Shown: piece by piece, positions 1 to 7,814 of the stretch | Layout of the letters: every line of letters starts with the position of its first letter | How positions within the stretch are numbered: position 1 is the stretch's first letter | From: Microbacterium arabinogalactanolyticum | GTDB lineage: Bacteria; Actinomycetota; Actinomycetes; Actinomycetales; Microbacteriaceae | NCBI RefSeq assembly: GCF_030268005.1 | Contig: NZ_BRZC01000004.1 | Location: forward strand, 682,001 to 746,000 | DNA length: 64,000 nucleotides | Reading direction: 5' to 3' | The notes under the pieces: model-generated | What the model saw: the letters and a program-made list of their open reading frames with translations, nothing else | Databases searched by the model: none | What the model was told of the DNA's origin: nothing | Program-made: the position numbers and the translations under genes

Positions 1-736
1 CCGGATACAGCTTGTGCATGGGGCTGTCCGCCGGGAACGGCGGGTCGGGCAGCTCACGCGGGATGCCCGTGATCGTCATCGCGCCGGTGGTGGCGTTGAC
101 GGACACCACCGAGATGCTGTCGAAGCGCATGGAGTCGCGGCCATCGCCGCTGTCGGCACCCAGCAGGAGCACGTTGTAGTAGCCGTCGCTGGGCGGCAGG
201 CTGGGTCCGCTGTTGCCGAACAGCGCATTCAGCGCGCCCCGGCTGTCCGCGGCGATGTTCGAGGCGTAGACGGCTCCGGAGCCGACCAGCGCGAGCACGA
301 CGAGGGATGCGATGGGCGCAGCCCAGCGGGTGATCGTGGGCAGCTTCACGAGCCTGAGCAGCCGCAGCGTGTCGACCGTGAGCACGACCCACAGCAGTGC
401 GTAGGCCAGGCAGAGCACCTGCGCCAGCGTGAGCACGAACCACGACAGGGGTCCGGTCGCCAGCCACACCAGAGTCTGCCGCGCGAACAGGGCGAAACCG
501 ACCGCGACGATCACCAGGAACCAGCCCAGGAGCGTCGCTCCGAGCCCGAACCTGCCGAGCCGTCGGTTGCCCGCGAGCACCTGCGCGGAGCCGGGGATCA
601 GCACGTTCAGCACCACGAGCCACCAGGCGCGGCGCCCCATGCTGTGGGAGTCCTGCTGATCCGGGTTGCGGATCGGACGTGACTCGATGAGCGGCCGTGC
701 GCCCGCCTCAGGGGCGCGCGGAGCCGCCAGGGTCAC
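1..736 (-). CDS. LCP (LytR-CpsA-Psr) family protein, partial (C-terminal part beyond window)
   Basis: Reading from a GTG at 736, about 245 codons are visible before the window edge. A short cytosolic N-terminus is followed by several hydrophobic segments (roughly residues 34-155). The start of an LCP domain follows, with [19 protein letters not shown] and then [10 protein letters not shown], the usual opening strands and Arg-containing pocket of the family. LCP proteins transfer lipid-linked glycopolymers (teichoic acid or arabinogalactan type) onto peptidoglycan outside the membrane. The start overlaps the purE stop by 4 bases (GTGA), so it is probably co-transcribed with purE. The multi-helix N-terminus is longer than the single-anchor form common in Firmicutes. 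The glycerophosphotransferase block downstream makes a wall-polymer role plausible. Catalytic residues further along cannot be checked. Confidence 0.85.
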   Translation of the reverse strand, partial: MTLAAPRAPEAGARPLIESRPIRNPDQQDSHSMGRRAWWLVVLNVLIPGSAQVLAGNRRLGRFGLGATLLGWFLVIVAVGFALFARQTLVWLATGPLSWFVLTLAQVLCLAYALLWVVLTVDTLRLLRLVKLPTITRWAAPIASLVVLALVGSGAVYASNIAADSRGALNALFGNSGPSLPPSDGYYNVLLLGADSGDGRDSMRFDSISVVSVNATTGAMTITGIPRELPDPPFPADSPMHKLYP

Positions 737-1251
737 AGCGAGTCCTTCAGCCGCCGGTTCTTCTGCTCCACCTGGCCCTCGAGGTCGCGCGCGTACGCCT
801 CGACCCGATCCGCCAGCTCGGTGTCGGAGGTGCCCAGGATGCGAGCGGCGAGGATGCCCGCGTTCCGCGCCCCGCCGATGGACACCGTCGCCACCGGGAT
901 GCCCGCCGGCATCTGCACGATCGACAGCAGGGAGTCCATGCCGTCGAGATAGGCGAGCGGCACCGGCACGCCGACCACGGGCAGCGCCGTCATGGAGGCG
1001 AGCATGCCCGGCAGGTGGGCTGCGCCCCCGGCGCCGGCGATGATCACGCGGATGCCCCGGCCGCGCGCCTCGCGCGCATAGCTCATCAGCTTGTCGGGCG
1101 TGCGGTGTGCCGAGACGACCTCGACCTCGTGCGGGATGCCGAAGTCGGTGAGCGCCTGCGATGCGTCGCTCATCACGCGCCAATCGGAGTCGGAACCCAT
1201 CACGACGCCGACCAGGGGCGAACTCGAGGAATGCAGCGGCTCAGTCACCAT
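733..1251 (-). CDS. purE: N5-carboxyaminoimidazole ribonucleotide mutase PurE
   Basis: A 172-residue class I PurE that converts N5-CAIR to CAIR in purine synthesis. It contains the GSDSDW nucleotide-binding loop near residue 19, the SAHRTP loop with the catalytic His near residue 48, and [12 protein letters not shown] near residue 72, and its length is normal for the family. It lies 3' of purK, which makes the substrate, and overlaps the LCP start by 4 bases. The ATG at 1251 is followed directly by GTG at 1248. A -10 hexamer (TAGCCT, 1255-1260) ends 6 bases before the GTG, so a leaderless message would start at 1248 and the protein may begin one residue later. Confidence 0.97.
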   Translation of the reverse strand: MVTEPLHSSSSPLVGVVMGSDSDWRVMSDASQALTDFGIPHEVEVVSAHRTPDKLMSYAREARGRGIRVIIAGAGGAAHLPGMLASMTALPVVGVPVPLAYLDGMDSLLSIVQMPAGIPVATVSIGGARNAGILAARILGTSDTELADRVEAYARDLEGQVEQKNRRLKDSL

Positions 1252-1254
1252 GAC

Positions 1255-1260
1255 AGGCTA
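1255..1260 (-). promoter_or_regulatory. -10 box of leaderless purE promoter
   Basis: TAGCCT lies 6 bases before GTG 1248, which is too close for a ribosome-binding leader. No clear -35 is visible. Confidence 0.45.
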
Positions 1261-1316
1261 CGGGGCGCCCCTGTGAGAACGTCGCAACGGCACGCAGTCG
1301 CGCCGTGAGAGCCGGC

Positions 1317-2441
1317 TCAGAGGAACTGCGCGGCAGCGGCGCGTGCGATGTACACGACATCGTCCAGGTCGGAGCCCGCCACGTTGACGTGACCGACCTT
1401 GCGGCCGGGCCGCGGAGCCTTGCCGTAGGTGTGGATCTTCGCCTCGGGATGCTCGGTCATCGCCTGCGAGAACCTGTCCTCCAGGGTGCCGTCCTTCGGC
1501 CCGCCGAGGATGTTCACCATCACGGTCCACGCGGCGCGGGGCTCCGTGCGCCCTAGCGGCAGATCCGCGACGGCGCGCAGGTGCTGCTCGAACTGACCGG
1601 TGACCGCACCGTCCTGGCTCCAGTGACCGCTGTTGTGCGGGCGCATGGCGAGCTCGTTCACGAGGATCCGCTCGTCATCCGTCTCGAACAGCTCGACGGC
1701 CAGCATTCCCGTGACGCCCACGCCCTCGGCGATGGTGCGGCCGATCTGCTCGGCGACCTGCACCAGGCGGGCGCTGGTGCCCGGTGCCGGTGCGATGACC
1801 TCTGCGCACACGCCGTCGCGCTGCACGGTCTCCACGACCGGGTAGGCGACCATCTCGCCACCGGGACGACGAGCGATCTGCTGAGCGAGCTCGCGCGTGA
1901 ACGAGACGAGCTCCTCGGCCAGCAGCGACTCGCCCTCGGTGAGCCCTGCGAACCAGTCTGATGCCTCGTCGCCTGCGCGCACGACGCGCACGCCCTTGCC
2001 GTCGTAGCCGCCTCTGGGCGTCTTCACGACGGCGCCCCCGCCGTGGTCGTCGATGAAGCGCTGCAGCTGCTCGGCATCCGACACCGCCGCCCAGTCCGGC
2101 TGCGGCACGCCGAGCTCGGCGAGGCGCGCGCGCATGACCAGCTTGTCCTGCGCGAACTGCAGGGCGTCGGGGCCGGGGTGCACCTCCACGCCGTCGGCGA
2201 CGAGGGCGCGCAGCACGTCCTGAGGGACGTGCTCGTGGTCGAAGGTGACGACGTCGACGTCGCGCACGAACGCGCGAACGGTGTCCAGGTCGCGGTAGTC
2301 GCCGACCGCGGTCGCGGCGAGCTGCGCCGACATGCCGTGGTCCTCGGCCAGGACGCGCAGATCGATGCCGAGCTCCACCGCCGGGGCGATCATCATCCTC
2401 GCCAGCTGGCCTCCGCCGATCACACCCACGTGCACAGTCAT
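1317..2441 (-). CDS. purK: 5-(carboxyamino)imidazole ribonucleotide synthase PurK
   Basis: A 374-residue ATP-grasp enzyme that carboxylates AIR with ATP and bicarbonate to N5-CAIR. It begins MTVHVGVIGGGQLARMM, the family's N-terminal Rossmann signature. It carries the ATP-grasp lysine/glycine loop VVKTPRGGYDGKGV near residue 145 and LVNELAMRPHNSGHW near residue 265, which holds metal-binding Glu/Asn and the substrate loop. The frame stays open upstream to 2927, but homology begins only at the ATG at 2441, which has AAAGGAC about 7 bases before it. purE follows after 65 bases. Together the two replace the single-step PurE of animals. Confidence 0.96.
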   Translation of the reverse strand: MTVHVGVIGGGQLARMMIAPAVELGIDLRVLAEDHGMSAQLAATAVGDYRDLDTVRAFVRDVDVVTFDHEHVPQDVLRALVADGVEVHPGPDALQFAQDKLVMRARLAELGVPQPDWAAVSDAEQLQRFIDDHGGGAVVKTPRGGYDGKGVRVVRAGDEASDWFAGLTEGESLLAEELVSFTRELAQQIARRPGGEMVAYPVVETVQRDGVCAEVIAPAPGTSARLVQVAEQIGRTIAEGVGVTGMLAVELFETDDERILVNELAMRPHNSGHWSQDGAVTGQFEQHLRAVADLPLGRTEPRAAWTVMVNILGGPKDGTLEDRFSQAMTEHPEAKIHTYGKAPRPGRKVGHVNVAGSDLDDVVYIARAAAAQFL

Positions 2442-2515
2442 CCGCCGTCCTTTCGTCAACGACCATTCTTCCGCATGCGGCAAGCGTGCGGATGCCGTTC
2501 GGACCACGCCCGGGC

Positions 2516-3061
2516 TCAGTCGCCCGCGGTGCCGGACTGCGCGTCGCGATGCGCGAGGATCTGGTTGACCTCGATCTGGTCGGCCAGCGCCTCGTGCACG
2601 AGGTTCACGCTCGGCACGTTGACCAGGCGCAGCGGAGCGTCCACGCCGTTGCTCAGCGTGATGGTCCCCGCCCCCCACATCCGCTGCAGGATGCCGCGCC
2701 GTACGGCGATCGAGTAGCCCCGCGTGTGCGAGAGCTCCCGCCTGCCGCGCGACCCCATCCCCTCGCGCACGATGACGCGGCGGGTGGTGATCGTGTAGGT
2801 GCGCGACAACCAGACGAGGAAGGGGACGATGACGAGCAGCACCACGGCGGCAGCCGCCGCGGCCAGCAGCATCCAGTCCTCGAACGGCGGCTCGAGGTTC
2901 CCGTAGAGGAAGGCCGTCGCGCCGCACACGCCGATCAGGACCAGGGCGGACCAGAACAGACGCCGCGCATGGCTGCGGAACCGCGCCACCAGCAGCTCCT
3001 CCACGGGCGCGCCCGGTGGCGGCATCATCGGCCGTCCGCCGAGCGTCACGGGCTGGGTCAC
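2516..3061 (-). CDS. PH domain-containing membrane protein
   Basis: A 181-residue protein with two adjacent membrane helices (about residues 35-55 and 64-86). They are followed by a bacterial PH-like domain (bPH2 type) beginning RTYTITTRRVIVREG, the most conserved stretch of this family. Molecular role unknown. In actinobacteria a PH protein commonly sits between purK and birA, as here. Translation probably starts at GTG 3061, because a -10 hexamer (CACAAT, 3068-3073) lies 6 bases before it, which suggests a leaderless mRNA. Confidence 0.85.
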   Translation of the reverse strand: MTQPVTLGGRPMMPPPGAPVEELLVARFRSHARRLFWSALVLIGVCGATAFLYGNLEPPFEDWMLLAAAAAAVVLLVIVPFLVWLSRTYTITTRRVIVREGMGSRGRRELSHTRGYSIAVRRGILQRMWGAGTITLSNGVDAPLRLVNVPSVNLVHEALADQIEVNQILAHRDAQSGTAGD

Positions 3062-3118
3062 CCCTCCATTGTGCCCGTACGGATCGCCGTCGAGCTCAGG
3101 GGGCCAGGTGTGTCCTGA

Positions 3119-3883
3119 TCAGGCCGGGCGCACGTGCACGACATCGCCCGAGGCCACCTCGTGCTCTGTCCGCCCGTCGTCGACGACCAGTCGGCCGTCG
3201 GATGCGAGGCGCACGGCCCGGCCCGTCAGCACGCTCCCGTCGGGCAGGGACACGTCCACGTCCTGGCCGAGCGTGAGGCAGCGCGAGGACGCGGCGTCGT
3301 GAAGCCCGGAGGCCGCGGCATCCGCGTGCTGTGCGAGCGCGTCGACTGCGGCCGCCAAGCCGGTCAGGTAGTCGGAGAGGAGCCGGTCGACGTCGGCCTC
3401 GACGCCGAGTGCCGCGAAGGAGGTCGCGGTGGGGACCGGCAGCTGCTCGGCGGTCATGGCGGTGTTGATCCCCGTACCGAGGACGATCGCGCCCCCGGTG
3501 ACCTCGGCGAGGATGCCGCAGATCTTGCGTCCGTCGACGAGCACGTCGTTCGGCCACTTCAGACCGACCTCGTGACCGGACAGCTGCGCGGCGACGGCAT
3601 CCGTCATCGCCACGCCGGCCGCCAGCGGGATCCAGCCCCACAGATCGACGTCGACCGGCAGGTCGCGCAGCAGCACCGAGACGGCGAGCGCGGCTCCCGG
3701 CGGAGTGGTCCAGGTGCGGTCGAGGCGCCCGCGCCCCGAGGTCTGCGTGTCGGTCAGCAGCACCGAGAGGTGCGGCCAGTCGCCGGCGTCCGCAGCCCGG
3801 CCGCGCAGTTCGGCGTTGGTCGAACCGCATTCGGGCAGCACGAGCAGTCGCGAGGCGGCACTGGAGGTCCTGGTCAGGTCCAT
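3119..3883 (-). CDS. birA: Biotin--[acetyl-CoA-carboxylase] ligase BirA
   Basis: A 254-residue biotin protein ligase. It makes biotinyl-5'-AMP and transfers biotin to the carrier domain of acyl-CoA carboxylases. The biotin-binding loop SGRGRLDRTW lies near residue 50. GLKWPNDVLVDGRKICGIL near residue 107 is the catalytic Lys/Asn stretch. There is no N-terminal DNA-binding domain, so this is a monofunctional class I enzyme and not a repressor. The ATG abuts the stop of the upstream glycerophosphotransferase-like gene (TGAATG), which implies translational coupling between otherwise unrelated functions. Confidence 0.95.
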   Translation of the reverse strand: MDLTRTSSAASRLLVLPECGSTNAELRGRAADAGDWPHLSVLLTDTQTSGRGRLDRTWTTPPGAALAVSVLLRDLPVDVDLWGWIPLAAGVAMTDAVAAQLSGHEVGLKWPNDVLVDGRKICGILAEVTGGAIVLGTGINTAMTAEQLPVPTATSFAALGVEADVDRLLSDYLTGLAAAVDALAQHADAAASGLHDAASSRCLTLGQDVDVSLPDGSVLTGRAVRLASDGRLVVDDGRTEHEVASGDVVHVRPA

Positions 3884-5167
3884 TCAGTCCTCGTCGTCCT
3901 CGTCGTCGTCGCTCACGTCGTCGTCATCCGGGCCGGACTCCACGGCGTCACGCGCGTGCCACTCGTCCCACTTCTGCATCAGCTGCTCGATGGCACCGTG
4001 GAACTTCGCGGTGGCCGCACCCGGTGTGGTGTCGCCGAAGTAGTGCTGCACCCAGGTGCGCAGGCGGGCGACGGCTTCCGCGTCCGCGCTCACCCGCTCG
4101 ACCTCGGCGAGGATGTTCTCCGCGCCGGAGACCGTGAGCCATTCGCATGCCGACAGGTATCCCGTCGTGTCGATCGAGGCGCGCTCATCGGCGGGCCGCG
4201 TGATCATGAGGGGCTTGCCCGCCGCGAGCCGGTCGTAGACCATGGCCGAGATGTCGACCACGGCGACATCGGCGGCCGCGAGCTGCCAGCCGAGGTCCGG
4301 ACCGTCGTCGTACACGTGATGGGCGGACGGATCGGCGGCGTTGGCCGCGGCGATCGCGTCGAGGATGCGCTGATGCGCCGCTCCGTACTCCTCGTTCACC
4401 ACGCCGCTGCGCGGATGCGGACGGTAGATGACGCGGTGCCGGGGGCTGGCGAGGAGGCCGCGCATGAGCGCCTCACCATGCGTGGCGATCGAGCCGTAGT
4501 GCGCGGACGGGCGATCGCCCTCCCAGGTGGGCGCGTACAGCACCACGGTGCGCTCATCCGGCGTGTAGGGCAGCGTCCCCGAGTAGTGATCGGCCTGCGG
4601 ACGGCCGATCTCGATGGTGCGACGGTCGAGATCGAAGTCCCACAGCGTGCGGCTGAGCCGGTCTCGCGCGGCCTGGCCTGCGATCAGCGCGTAGTCGTAC
4701 GCCTTGTACTGATTCGTGGTCATGTACATCTTGTCGGACTCGCCGTGGTTGATGAACACGTGCCAGCGGCGTCCGTACCGGAACATCTGGAAGTTGCGGG
4801 TGTTCTGATTCACGTACAACACGATGCGGATGTCCTGCTTGGCGAGGAACTTCTCGAGGTTGCGCACCGTGGGCACGAACGCCACCGGAAGCCCGCTCTC
4901 GTCGATCAGCTTCTCCGCGCCCGTCGCGCTGCGGGAGAGCACGACCACCGGCCAGCGCTCTGCGAGCCCCTGCAGTGGGCGATACCACTGCCGCATCTGG
5001 TACATGTTCACAGCGCCGTCGGCGAAGTACACCGCAACCCGGTAGCGACCCGGCTCATGCGGCTCCTGAGCGGCGAGCGTGCGGCGGACCCGCTGCACGG
5101 CCGAGCGCGAGGTGAGCGCCTTCCGCAGCAGCCGGTACGCCTTCTTCCCGTCAGAGACCACACCCAT
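3884..5167 (-). CDS. CDP-glycerol glycerophosphotransferase-like protein (diverged, acidic tail)
   Basis: A 427-residue protein of the TagF/TagB fold, whose members transfer glycerol- or ribitol-phosphate from CDP precursors to wall polymers at the cytoplasmic face. Recognisable elements are INHGESDKMY (acceptor-side His) near residue 145, VVLYAPTWEGDRP near 227, VIYRPHPRSG near 263 and VAVVDISAMVYDRLAAGKP near 318. The last replaces the usual TDYSS loop with VDISA, so substrate use may differ from the two paralogues at 6378 and 7811. The protein ends in an almost purely Asp/Glu tail of about 20 residues. A -10 hexamer (TATTCT, 5174-5179) is 6 bases before ATG 5167, which supports this start and a leaderless message. 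Confidence 0.8.
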   Translation of the reverse strand: MGVVSDGKKAYRLLRKALTSRSAVQRVRRTLAAQEPHEPGRYRVAVYFADGAVNMYQMRQWYRPLQGLAERWPVVVLSRSATGAEKLIDESGLPVAFVPTVRNLEKFLAKQDIRIVLYVNQNTRNFQMFRYGRRWHVFINHGESDKMYMTTNQYKAYDYALIAGQAARDRLSRTLWDFDLDRRTIEIGRPQADHYSGTLPYTPDERTVVLYAPTWEGDRPSAHYGSIATHGEALMRGLLASPRHRVIYRPHPRSGVVNEEYGAAHQRILDAIAAANAADPSAHHVYDDGPDLGWQLAAADVAVVDISAMVYDRLAAGKPLMITRPADERASIDTTGYLSACEWLTVSGAENILAEVERVSADAEAVARLRTWVQHYFGDTTPGAATAKFHGAIEQLMQKWDEWHARDAVESGPDDDDVSDDDEDDED

Positions 5168-5173
5168 CCGTCC

Positions 5174-5179
5174 AGAATA
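5174..5179 (-). promoter_or_regulatory. -10 box of leaderless promoter (glycerophosphotransferase-like gene)
   Basis: TATTCT is 6 bases upstream of ATG 5167. It is one of two divergent -10 boxes in the 102-base gap 5168-5269. Confidence 0.45.
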
Positions 5180-5257
5180 CGGGGTGGGATGCCTCCCCTC
5201 CGAGCCGGTGACACGGCAACCTCCGAATCCTCCGAGTCGCGGAACCGCGCCGCATGA

Positions 5258-5263
5258 CATGAT
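5258..5263 (+). promoter_or_regulatory. -10 box of leaderless promoter (GT2 gene)
   Basis: CATGAT lies 6 bases before GTG 5270. No Shine-Dalgarno sequence fits between them. Confidence 0.4.
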
Positions 5264-5269
5264 CGACGG

Positions 5270-6352
5270 GTGCAGCACAACGACAGGACCGACCCCGACG
5301 GCGTCTCCTTCGTCATGCCCGTGCTGAACGAGATCGACTACCTGGAGCACGCGGTGCAGTCCGTGCTCGCGCAGGACGTGGGCGGGCCGACCGAGCTTGT
5401 CCTGGCGCTGGGGCCGTCCAGCGACGGGACGACCGCGCTCGCGCAGCGCCTCGCCGACGGCGACGCCCGCATCCGCCTGGTGCAGAACCCGCACGCGCAC
5501 ATCCCGGTCGGCCTGAACGCCGCGATCCGCGCGAGCCGGTACTCCACGATCATCCGCGTGGACGCGCACTCCGAGCTCTCCCCCGGCTACGCGCAGCGGG
5601 CGCTGGAGACACTGCGGCGCACCGGCGCCGCGAACGTCGGCGGTGTCATGCGCGCCGACGGCCGGACCCCGTTCCAGAGCGCGGTCGCGCGGTTGTACAA
5701 CTCCCCCGTCGGACTCGGCGGCGGCGCGTACCACGGCGGCGCACCCGAGGGCGAGGCGGAGTCCGCGTACCTCGGCGTGATGCGGCGCGAGGTGCTGGAC
5801 GAGGTCGGCCTCTTCGACGAGAGCATCCGCCGCGGCGAGGACTGGGAGCTGAACCTGCGGATCCGCCAGGCGGGTCACCTGGTCTGGTTCGATCCGGCGC
5901 TGTCGGTCACGTACTGGCCGCGGGAGAGCTGGTGGCGTCTGGCCCGCCAGTTCCGCGCGACGGGCGCCTGGCGCGGTGAGCTGGTGCGCCGCTACGGGCG
6001 CAGCAACAGCCTGCGCTTCTTCGCGCCGCCGGCGCTGGTGGTCCTCACCGCACTGGCGGTGATCGTCGGCATCCTGCAGCTGACCGGTGCGCTGCACGGG
6101 CTCGCTTCGCTCATCGCGAGCGCGATCTACCTGCCCCTGGTCGCGTACGTCCTGCTGGTGCTCGCCGTCGGCCTGGGCGGTCTCGGCATCGCGCGAGGGC
6201 CGCGCGGGCTGCACGAGCGGCTGTGGACCCTCGCCGTGCTGCCCACGATGCACTTCGCCTGGGGTCTCGGGTTCCTCGCCGGCGTGCTCCGCGGAGCCGG
6301 CGACACGGTGGACGCCTCGCGCCTCGGGTCGCAGAACACCCCGCTCCCCTGA
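5270..6352 (+). CDS. Family 2 glycosyltransferase, membrane-anchored
   Basis: A 360-residue protein with a GT-A (GT2) domain from the N-terminus: VSFVMPVLNEIDYLEHAVQS at residues 12-31, the donor/metal Asp motif IIRVDAHSEL near residue 90, and a GEDWELNLRIRQAG loop (ED acceptor motif) near residue 190. After about residue 245 there are three hydrophobic segments, as in polysaccharide-chain GT2 enzymes such as succinoglycan synthases. It probably adds a sugar to a lipid-linked cell-wall or capsule precursor. It is divergent from the neighbouring glycerophosphotransferase-like gene and converges with the next one after 25 bases. Start chosen at GTG 5270 because of the -10 box at 5258-5263. Confidence 0.85.
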   Translation: MQHNDRTDPDGVSFVMPVLNEIDYLEHAVQSVLAQDVGGPTELVLALGPSSDGTTALAQRLADGDARIRLVQNPHAHIPVGLNAAIRASRYSTIIRVDAHSELSPGYAQRALETLRRTGAANVGGVMRADGRTPFQSAVARLYNSPVGLGGGAYHGGAPEGEAESAYLGVMRREVLDEVGLFDESIRRGEDWELNLRIRQAGHLVWFDPALSVTYWPRESWWRLARQFRATGAWRGELVRRYGRSNSLRFFAPPALVVLTALAVIVGILQLTGALHGLASLIASAIYLPLVAYVLLVLAVGLGGLGIARGPRGLHERLWTLAVLPTMHFAWGLGFLAGVLRGAGDTVDASRLGSQNTPLP

Positions 6353-6377
6353 GGACCTCCCTCAGCCGGTCGCGGGG

Positions 6378-7814
6378 TCAGGCGGTCAGCCAGCCCTGGT
6401 CGAGGATGCGGGAGACCACCCGATCCGCGGCTTCCCCGTCGTCGAGACGGTTGAACTGCGAGGTCCATGCCGCGTAGTGCTCGCGATAGGCGTCGGGACC
6501 CTCGGCGTCCGCCAGCGCGCGGACCAGCTCGTCCTGCGAGCGCACGAGCGGCCCGGGGGCGCGCTCGGCGAGGTCGAAGTAGAAGCCGCGCAGCTCGCCC
6601 CGGTAGTGCTCCAGGTCGGGCACCAGGAAGTACATCGGCCGCCCGGTCACGCTGAAGTCGAACATCACCGAGGAGTAGTCGGTGATCAGGGCATCCGCGA
6701 TGAGCAGCAGTCGCGAGGTCTCGGGGTAGCCGGTCACGTCGATGACACGGGAACCCGCCCTGTCGCGACCGGGCTTGAGCGTGCGGGAGTGCCCGCGCAC
6801 GAGCACCACCGAGTCGGTCTTGGCCGCCAGCTTCTCCGGATCGATGAAGTCCACCATCTCGGAGCGGTCGTCGCGCCAGGTGGGCGCGTACAGCAGCACG
6901 CGCTCGTCCGGTCCGATGCCGAGCGCCTCGCGCACGGGAGCGGGATCCCCGGTGACGAGCAGGTCGTTGCGCGGGTAGCCGTCCGTCCAGATCGGCTTGC
7001 CGAAGAACGCGTAGGCCTTCTTCAGCACGCGCGCGGCGTAGACGTTCTGCGCCAGCAGGGCGTCCCAGCGGCGGGACTCCTTCACCACGGCCGCCATCCG
7101 CCGGGGGTCGAAGCCCGGCCGGTGCAGAGCGAGCCGCTTGAGCGGCGTGCCATGCCAGGTCTGCAGCACCCGCTGGCCGGGCTTGCGCACGAAGCGCCGC
7201 CGCAGCCAGTCGTTGACGATCAGCATCCGTGCATCAGCCCGGGCCCGCCACCACTCCGGGCTGCCCTCGACGACGGCGACGGCGCCCTCGGGCACCTCCA
7301 CCGACAGGTCGGTGACGGCCCAGTACCGCGTCACCGACGGTGCGCGCTCGGCGAGCACCCGATCGATGGCCCGCGGGTTGCAGCCGGAGGTCTGCCCATA
7401 GAAGCTCTCGAAGAACACCGCGTTCTCGCCGGCGCCGATCTGCGACACGTACCGCTCCTCGAGGGTGCGCTGCCCCTCGGCGGTCTCGTACACCGGGTCC
7501 AGCGGCGCAGCGATCGTCACGACGGGGCCCCGCGCCTCCACGCGCAGGATCGACAGCAGCGTGGGCTCGATGTCGACCTCGGAGAGGTCCTCCCCCTCGA
7601 CGGACAGCCGGTACTCGCCCGCAGGAAGGGGCAGCTCCGCGCCGCCCCAGCGCGAGGCGCGCAGCGGGAACGTCGCCTTCCAGGTCCTGCCCCCGCCGGT
7701 CACCTTCGCCGTGACCTGCGCCCGCGACCCGGTCAGTGACGCGGACGCCGGGCGCGGTCCGGTCCCCGCGACGATCAGCGTCTGGGTCTGCTCATCGATG
7801 CGAGCGGTGGTCAT
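6378..7814 (-). CDS. CDP-glycerol:polyglycerophosphate glycerophosphotransferase family protein
   Basis: A 478-residue TagF-like enzyme. An N-terminal region of about 110 residues rich in beta-strand-like sequence precedes the catalytic domain. That domain contains QTWHGTPLKRL (catalytic His) near residue 222, GYPRNDLL near 280, LLYAPTWRDD near 303, LVRGHSRT near 333 and ADALITDYSSVMFDFSVTG near 370, the full set for CDP-polyol phosphotransferases. It should polymerise or prime a glycerol- or ribitol-phosphate containing wall polymer on the cytoplasmic side of the membrane. Its ATG overlaps the stop of the upstream paralogue by 4 bases, so both are made from one mRNA. Confidence 0.88.
   Translation of the reverse strand: MTTARIDEQTQTLIVAGTGPRPASASLTGSRAQVTAKVTGGGRTWKATFPLRASRWGGAELPLPAGEYRLSVEGEDLSEVDIEPTLLSILRVEARGPVVTIAAPLDPVYETAEGQRTLEERYVSQIGAGENAVFFESFYGQTSGCNPRAIDRVLAERAPSVTRYWAVTDLSVEVPEGAVAVVEGSPEWWRARADARMLIVNDWLRRRFVRKPGQRVLQTWHGTPLKRLALHRPGFDPRRMAAVVKESRRWDALLAQNVYAARVLKKAYAFFGKPIWTDGYPRNDLLVTGDPAPVREALGIGPDERVLLYAPTWRDDRSEMVDFIDPEKLAAKTDSVVLVRGHSRTLKPGRDRAGSRVIDVTGYPETSRLLLIADALITDYSSVMFDFSVTGRPMYFLVPDLEHYRGELRGFYFDLAERAPGPLVRSQDELVRALADAEGPDAYREHYAAWTSQFNRLDDGEAADRVVSRILDQGWLTA

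Noticed and set aside
3134..5257. 707-residue open frame on the + strand antisense to birA and the glycerophosphotransferase-like gene
   Set aside because: It has no domain or sensible composition (long Arg/Gly/Val/His runs). It is the mirror frame of GC-biased codons in two clear genes.
6087..7739. 550-residue + strand frame over the glycosyltransferase end and the TagF-like gene
   Set aside because: It crosses two real genes in other frames and has no protein-like features.
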